A DNA stretch of 64,000 nt from Enterobacter sp. R4-368 (GTDB taxonomy: Bacteria > Pseudomonadota > Gammaproteobacteria > Enterobacterales > Enterobacteriaceae): positions 52,008-116,007 of the forward strand of contig NC_021492.1 of NCBI RefSeq assembly GCF_000410515.1, written 5' to 3'. Below are positions 60,929-64,000 of the stretch, in pieces. Both the position numbers and the translations under genes were made by a program. The notes beneath the pieces are model-generated. The model did not search any database and was not told the origin of the DNA. It saw only the letters and a list, made by a program, of their open reading frames with translations. Numbering within the stretch: the first letter of the stretch is position 1; each line of letters starts with the position of its first letter.

Positions 60929-62044
60929 TTAACCTGCCGAGTAAATTTTGATTCCATTTGAGTTAAAAGCAGGGCTACCATTAAAAACAATCGCAACACT
61001 TTTAATTGGCCTGGTCAAGCCGACATACAACTTGGCTCGTGAATCATTAGTTAGCTCTGAGTTATTATCCTGGAACCATTTAAGCATGGGCTCGGTAGGA
61101 TAGATGATCACACGGTCAAATGTCAGACCCTTAGATGTACCGAAAGTAAAGACTGGATACCTTTCGTCAACTCTACGTTTCTTATCCCAGCGTAGTTGAA
61201 CAGGGTGAAAAGTTTCCAAGTAGTATCCCAGCAATTTCTCATCTAGTAGAAATACGCCGTCATGACCGGATAACTTACGAACATTGGAAACTGACGGAGA
61301 AAAGTCAGGATAGAGTTTATTCGCAAAGTCATTAATTTCTTTAAAACACCTGAAGTTCTCATTCAACGTTTTGTCATCTATAGTGACCCCAGACGTCTTG
61401 TCTTCAAAGAAATTCACAATGGCAGCTTTTTTGTACTTCGCATTTTTCTCAGTATTGACGGTACTATATGTGGCCTGACGCGGGTCGCCGACCAGCGTAA
61501 TTTTAATGGATGACCTGAACAATGTCTGAAGAATTTCAAGATCATAACCGGCAAGATCCTGAACCTCATCCACATAAATTTCGTCAAAACACGACGCCAG
61601 TCGAGCGATGACTTTTCCGCTCGACTTCTCATCACAGCGAAGAGAGAGTTTGGCCATTTTATCGGAGTAAAGCTTAAAATCAGAACTAAAGTAGTGCTGC
61701 CTGAAATCTTGCTCTCCCCAGTAGATGGGTCTCCCCGCTACCTTGTAAGGCTTTACACCGGATTTACTGCTGCAGAGGAGCATACCTTTAATTTCATAGT
61801 CAAATAAACACCCTTGGTATGGTTTTATCCAGTGTTTAATCAGAAAGGAAAACCATGTGATCACAATTAAATTAGACGGGACATAGCCATTCTTTTTAAT
61901 AATTTTGACCTTTATTTCATCCCGACAGGCCTCGGTGAAAGTAGTAATTAGAACACGCTTACCTAACTTGGCCGCGTTCAATGATTCACTGACAACAAAG
62001 GTGCTTTTACCAGCCCCAGCTGAGGCAATTATGACTTTATTCAT
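60929..62044 (-). CDS. UvrD-like helicase, GajB-type partner
   Basis: 371 residues with superfamily 1 helicase motifs: Walker A IIASAGAGKST (about 5-16), ITTFTEACRDEI, Walker B IYVDEVQDLAGYDLEIL, GDPRQATYS, GLTFDRVIIYPT and LYVGLTRPIK. It is shorter than Bacillus GajB (about 490), so the 2B-type insert may be reduced. The start overlaps the upstream nuclease gene by 4 bases (ATGA). In Gabija the helicase partner helps GajA act on phage DNA. The AT content is far above that of the leading region next to it, marking a separate acquisition. Confidence 0.8.
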   Translation of the reverse strand: MNKVIIASAGAGKSTFVVSESLNAAKLGKRVLITTFTEACRDEIKVKIIKKNGYVPSNLIVITWFSFLIKHWIKPYQGCLFDYEIKGMLLCSSKSGVKPYKVAGRPIYWGEQDFRQHYFSSDFKLYSDKMAKLSLRCDEKSSGKVIARLASCFDEIYVDEVQDLAGYDLEILQTLFRSSIKITLVGDPRQATYSTVNTEKNAKYKKAAIVNFFEDKTSGVTIDDKTLNENFRCFKEINDFANKLYPDFSPSVSNVRKLSGHDGVFLLDEKLLGYYLETFHPVQLRWDKKRRVDERYPVFTFGTSKGLTFDRVIIYPTEPMLKWFQDNNSELTNDSRAKLYVGLTRPIKSVAIVFNGSPAFNSNGIKIYSAG

Positions 62045-63693
62045 TTGATCGCATCCAGAATATACTGCGGATACTGCATGCTGAGAGCTTGTGTATTTTT
62101 ATAGTTAAATATTTTTAATGCACAATCTGTTTTATTTGCACGCATGTAAATACGCAATTCATCATCGGAAGTATATTCGGTCCCCAAAATGGTATTAATA
62201 TTTTGTCTACCATTAACCTTCAGTAATTTCGGCTCAAGAGTATTATAATTGTATTTTTTTGAACCTACCATCAACACCCCAGCATCAACAATCGGATCAA
62301 AACAGATATCTATATGCGCTTTTTTGTTCGCACCAATATAGACGTTGTATTTTTTCTGGATTGCGTCGATATCGCCATCATTGTCCGTTATGACGCAGGC
62401 GGGTTTGCCGATAATCGTCGCTATTTCTAGGAATCTTAAAAACGAAATTCCCACTGAAATTACTTCTATCCCATCCTCGACTGGCAGTCGTCCTTGGTTA
62501 GCATCCATATAGGCCTTCTGAACTACCAGCTCGTCCGAATCGCCTTCAACCAAAATCGCTTTCTTACACAGAACCATTCTAAGTGTGTCGTAGCCCGCAA
62601 TCTTTTCGAAAAATTCCTTCGTACTTGATGTTAACGAAGCCAGCTTAGTAGTTTTACGGTTTGAGAGAAAAATCAGATCGCCTAGACCGAGCTTGTTCGC
62701 AACGAAACTACTGTGAGTAGTAATGATGATCTGTTTACCTTCACAATTGTCTTTGATGGTCTTGATGAGCAAATTAAGCTTTGTGTGAGACAAATTATTT
62801 TCAGGCTCTTCAATTAGAATAACATTCGACTCTTTCGCTTTATTGTGCGAAAGCGCCAAATTGGTCTTCACAATGCTTTGCTCGCCCTTTCCAATGTAGT
62901 TAAACGGAATATCATCTAGACATGTAATAAGACTTGATTCCCAAGCTTTCTGAGTGGAGAGTTCAACAGAGATAGTAACGCTTTTAGTGGTAATCTTACT
63001 TGCACTAATAATTTTCTTATTGATGGTCTCGATAGACTTGTCTGATATAAATGTTTCTTTCATCTTACGGTGCGACTGAGAAACACTAATGACCTCATCG
63101 TCAGTCAATAAATCCTTGATTATTCTTCCAATATAGACATCAGACCCATTATTCCCTCTGGCCGAGGATGAGTCGATAAATGCTGACTTAAGGGGAATGC
63201 TACGTGATAAAAGTGATTCCCTGCTGAAGCTTTTCCACTCAATATCGTAATACTCGATAGGCAAAGTTTTGATATCCCCTGCGTTCAAGAGTGCCTCATA
63301 GGCAGCATTATAGTCCTCGTTAAAATTGATTTTGAATACAACACCCACTGAGGATGATTTCAGGCAATTACCATCTCCCTCGAGGAAAGCAGTGTCAGGA
63401 GTTTTTTGGAAGTGGAGCTCAACGAATAGCGCTGGCGGTGGCAGCTTTTCTGCGGTGGAAAGACTATCAATATACTCATTAACCATCTGATAATTAAATA
63501 GATATTGACTAATATTGTTCTTAACGGGTTTCCCTGCATATAAACCAGTCAAACCCATATTAATCGCTTCAAGGATAGTACTTTTCCCCGCTTCATTGTC
63601 GCCAACGATAATGTTCACTGACTCGTTGAAATCAATGCAAAATCTGTCTTTGAAGCCTTTAAAACCCTCAATAATCAACTTTGTGATAACCAT
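62041..63693 (-). CDS. OLD-family ATP-dependent nuclease, GajA-like
   Basis: 550 residues from the ATG with GGAG 6 bases upstream. N-terminal ABC-type ATPase: Walker A GDNEAGKST (31-39) and, far on, VILIEEPENNLSHTKLN as signature/Walker B. C-terminal TOPRIM nuclease: AILVEGDSDELVV (acidic Glu) and CVITDNDGDIDA (DxD). This is the GajA plan: ATPase fused to TOPRIM, in the same operon as a UvrD-like helicase. Gabija cuts phage DNA when nucleotide pools fall. Other OLD/UvrD pairs exist, so Gabija-like is the safer name. Confidence 0.82.
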   Translation of the reverse strand: MVITKLIIEGFKGFKDRFCIDFNESVNIIVGDNEAGKSTILEAINMGLTGLYAGKPVKNNISQYLFNYQMVNEYIDSLSTAEKLPPPALFVELHFQKTPDTAFLEGDGNCLKSSSVGVVFKINFNEDYNAAYEALLNAGDIKTLPIEYYDIEWKSFSRESLLSRSIPLKSAFIDSSSARGNNGSDVYIGRIIKDLLTDDEVISVSQSHRKMKETFISDKSIETINKKIISASKITTKSVTISVELSTQKAWESSLITCLDDIPFNYIGKGEQSIVKTNLALSHNKAKESNVILIEEPENNLSHTKLNLLIKTIKDNCEGKQIIITTHSSFVANKLGLGDLIFLSNRKTTKLASLTSSTKEFFEKIAGYDTLRMVLCKKAILVEGDSDELVVQKAYMDANQGRLPVEDGIEVISVGISFLRFLEIATIIGKPACVITDNDGDIDAIQKKYNVYIGANKKAHIDICFDPIVDAGVLMVGSKKYNYNTLEPKLLKVNGRQNINTILGTEYTSDDELRIYMRANKTDCALKIFNYKNTQALSMQYPQYILDAIK

Positions 63694-63817
63694 TAACATC
63701 TCCATTACATGTCATATGTGAGCAATACAGGGAAATCTTCTTTACGAAAGTTGAAAGGAATTTGCGACCTCAGGTGCAATATACACCGGTCAACTTGCCT
63801 ATTGCCCAATGAATAGA

Positions 63818-64000
63818 CTACTCCAGTGCCAGTAATGCTTCTATCGATTGGTTAGATAATTGTGAGCTTCTGCTCCTTGTAAGGGATAGAACTTCTTTCC
63901 CTCCTCGCGACGGGTTTCCTTCCAGCTTCAATATCTGGTTCCGTATTATAATTTTTTTAACAAAAACGGGCTTCCTTTTATCTTTGGAAAAAAAAGCAGA
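63818..64000 (-). CDS. Possible 3' end of an upstream gene, cut by window edge
   Basis: On the - strand one frame is open from the window edge for 60 codons to a TAG at 63818 and reads, near its end, SNQSIEALLALE with a Lys/Arg-rich start; other frames are broken by stops. AT-rich like the Gabija-like genes that follow. Too little is visible to name it. The rest of 63694-63817 has no gene and probably holds the promoter of the nuclease operon. Confidence 0.3.
   Translation of the reverse strand, partial: SAFFSKDKRKPVFVKKIIIRNQILKLEGNPSRGGKEVLSLTRSRSSQLSNQSIEALLALE

Noticed and set aside
60763..60999. 78-codon leftward ORF after the helicase
   Set aside because: It overlaps the helicase end by 71 bases, has no ribosome site and is probably AT-rich noise.
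1..64000. CRISPR array, tRNA or rRNA genes, antibiotic-resistance genes
   Set aside because: None seen. The repeats present are two-copy or loosely related and not evenly spaced, and no tRNA cloverleaf or known resistance protein was recognised.

Overview
The window is part of a large F-type (IncF-like) conjugative plasmid from the Enterobacterales, with Klebsiella, Enterobacter and their relatives the most likely hosts. The evidence is a near-complete F transfer operon (traM, then traA through traI), an F-like nic sequence, F-type leading-region genes (psiA, psiB, hok/sok, a ParB-like nuclease, DUF1380 and DUF932 proteins) and a RepFIIA-superfamily replicon. Host genus is an inference from overall gene content; no chromosomal marker is present.

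Layout. (1) 1-3.3 kb: the end of a Tn3-family transposon, with its 38-bp inverted repeat visible, abutting an IS3-family remnant. (2) 3.3-6.7 kb: an AT-rich insert with two leftward genes carrying HNH-type zinc/nuclease motifs (a DUF262-HNH protein and an HNH_5-like protein), a plausible defence pair. (3) 7-10.4 kb: an SRAP protein, an isolated rightward traX, a small membrane ORF, and a DUF4225 protein with a convergent small membrane protein arranged like a pore-forming colicin and its immunity gene. (4) 10.4-14.1 kb: the replicon (ori region, repA, leader ORFs, antisense Inc RNA), then a gene-poor stretch with two tandem similar hydrophobic micro-ORFs that look like type I toxins. (5) 14.2-46.8 kb: the leftward tra operon from traA to traI, ending with an added DsbA-like gene. 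Most genes overlap by 1-8 bases, and several small membrane genes of unknown function are interleaved. (6) 46.9-48.5 kb: the control and oriT region. A divergent TraY-like double ribbon-helix-helix gene, a CRP site and traM are present; I see no traJ. (7) 48.6-60.5 kb: the leading region. Nicking at about 48,419/48,420 on the + strand would send 48.4 kb onward into the recipient first. Nearly all genes there lie on the - strand, so the incoming + strand is their template. They include anti-restriction and anti-SOS functions (Lar-like, KlcA/ArdB-like, PsiB, an orphan DNA methylase). They are separated by GC-rich hairpin spacers, one of which is duplicated almost perfectly (about 525 bp), a pattern expected of single-stranded (Frpo-type) promoters. 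(8) 60.9-63.7 kb: an AT-rich two-gene OLD-nuclease/UvrD-helicase module resembling Gabija.

How it works together. RepA and the Inc RNA set copy number, and hok/sok plus the candidate micro-toxins favour retention. TraM, TraY-like, TraI and TraD process oriT and couple it to the type IV secretion machine (TraA, L, E, K, B, V, C, W, U, F, H, G, N, TrbB, TrbC, TrbI). TraT and a TraS-like protein exclude like plasmids. Leading-region products should protect the entering strand from restriction and SOS induction, and the cargo islands at both ends look like anti-phage or competition functions. finO, traJ, traR and a leading-region ssb were looked for by eye and not found in this window.
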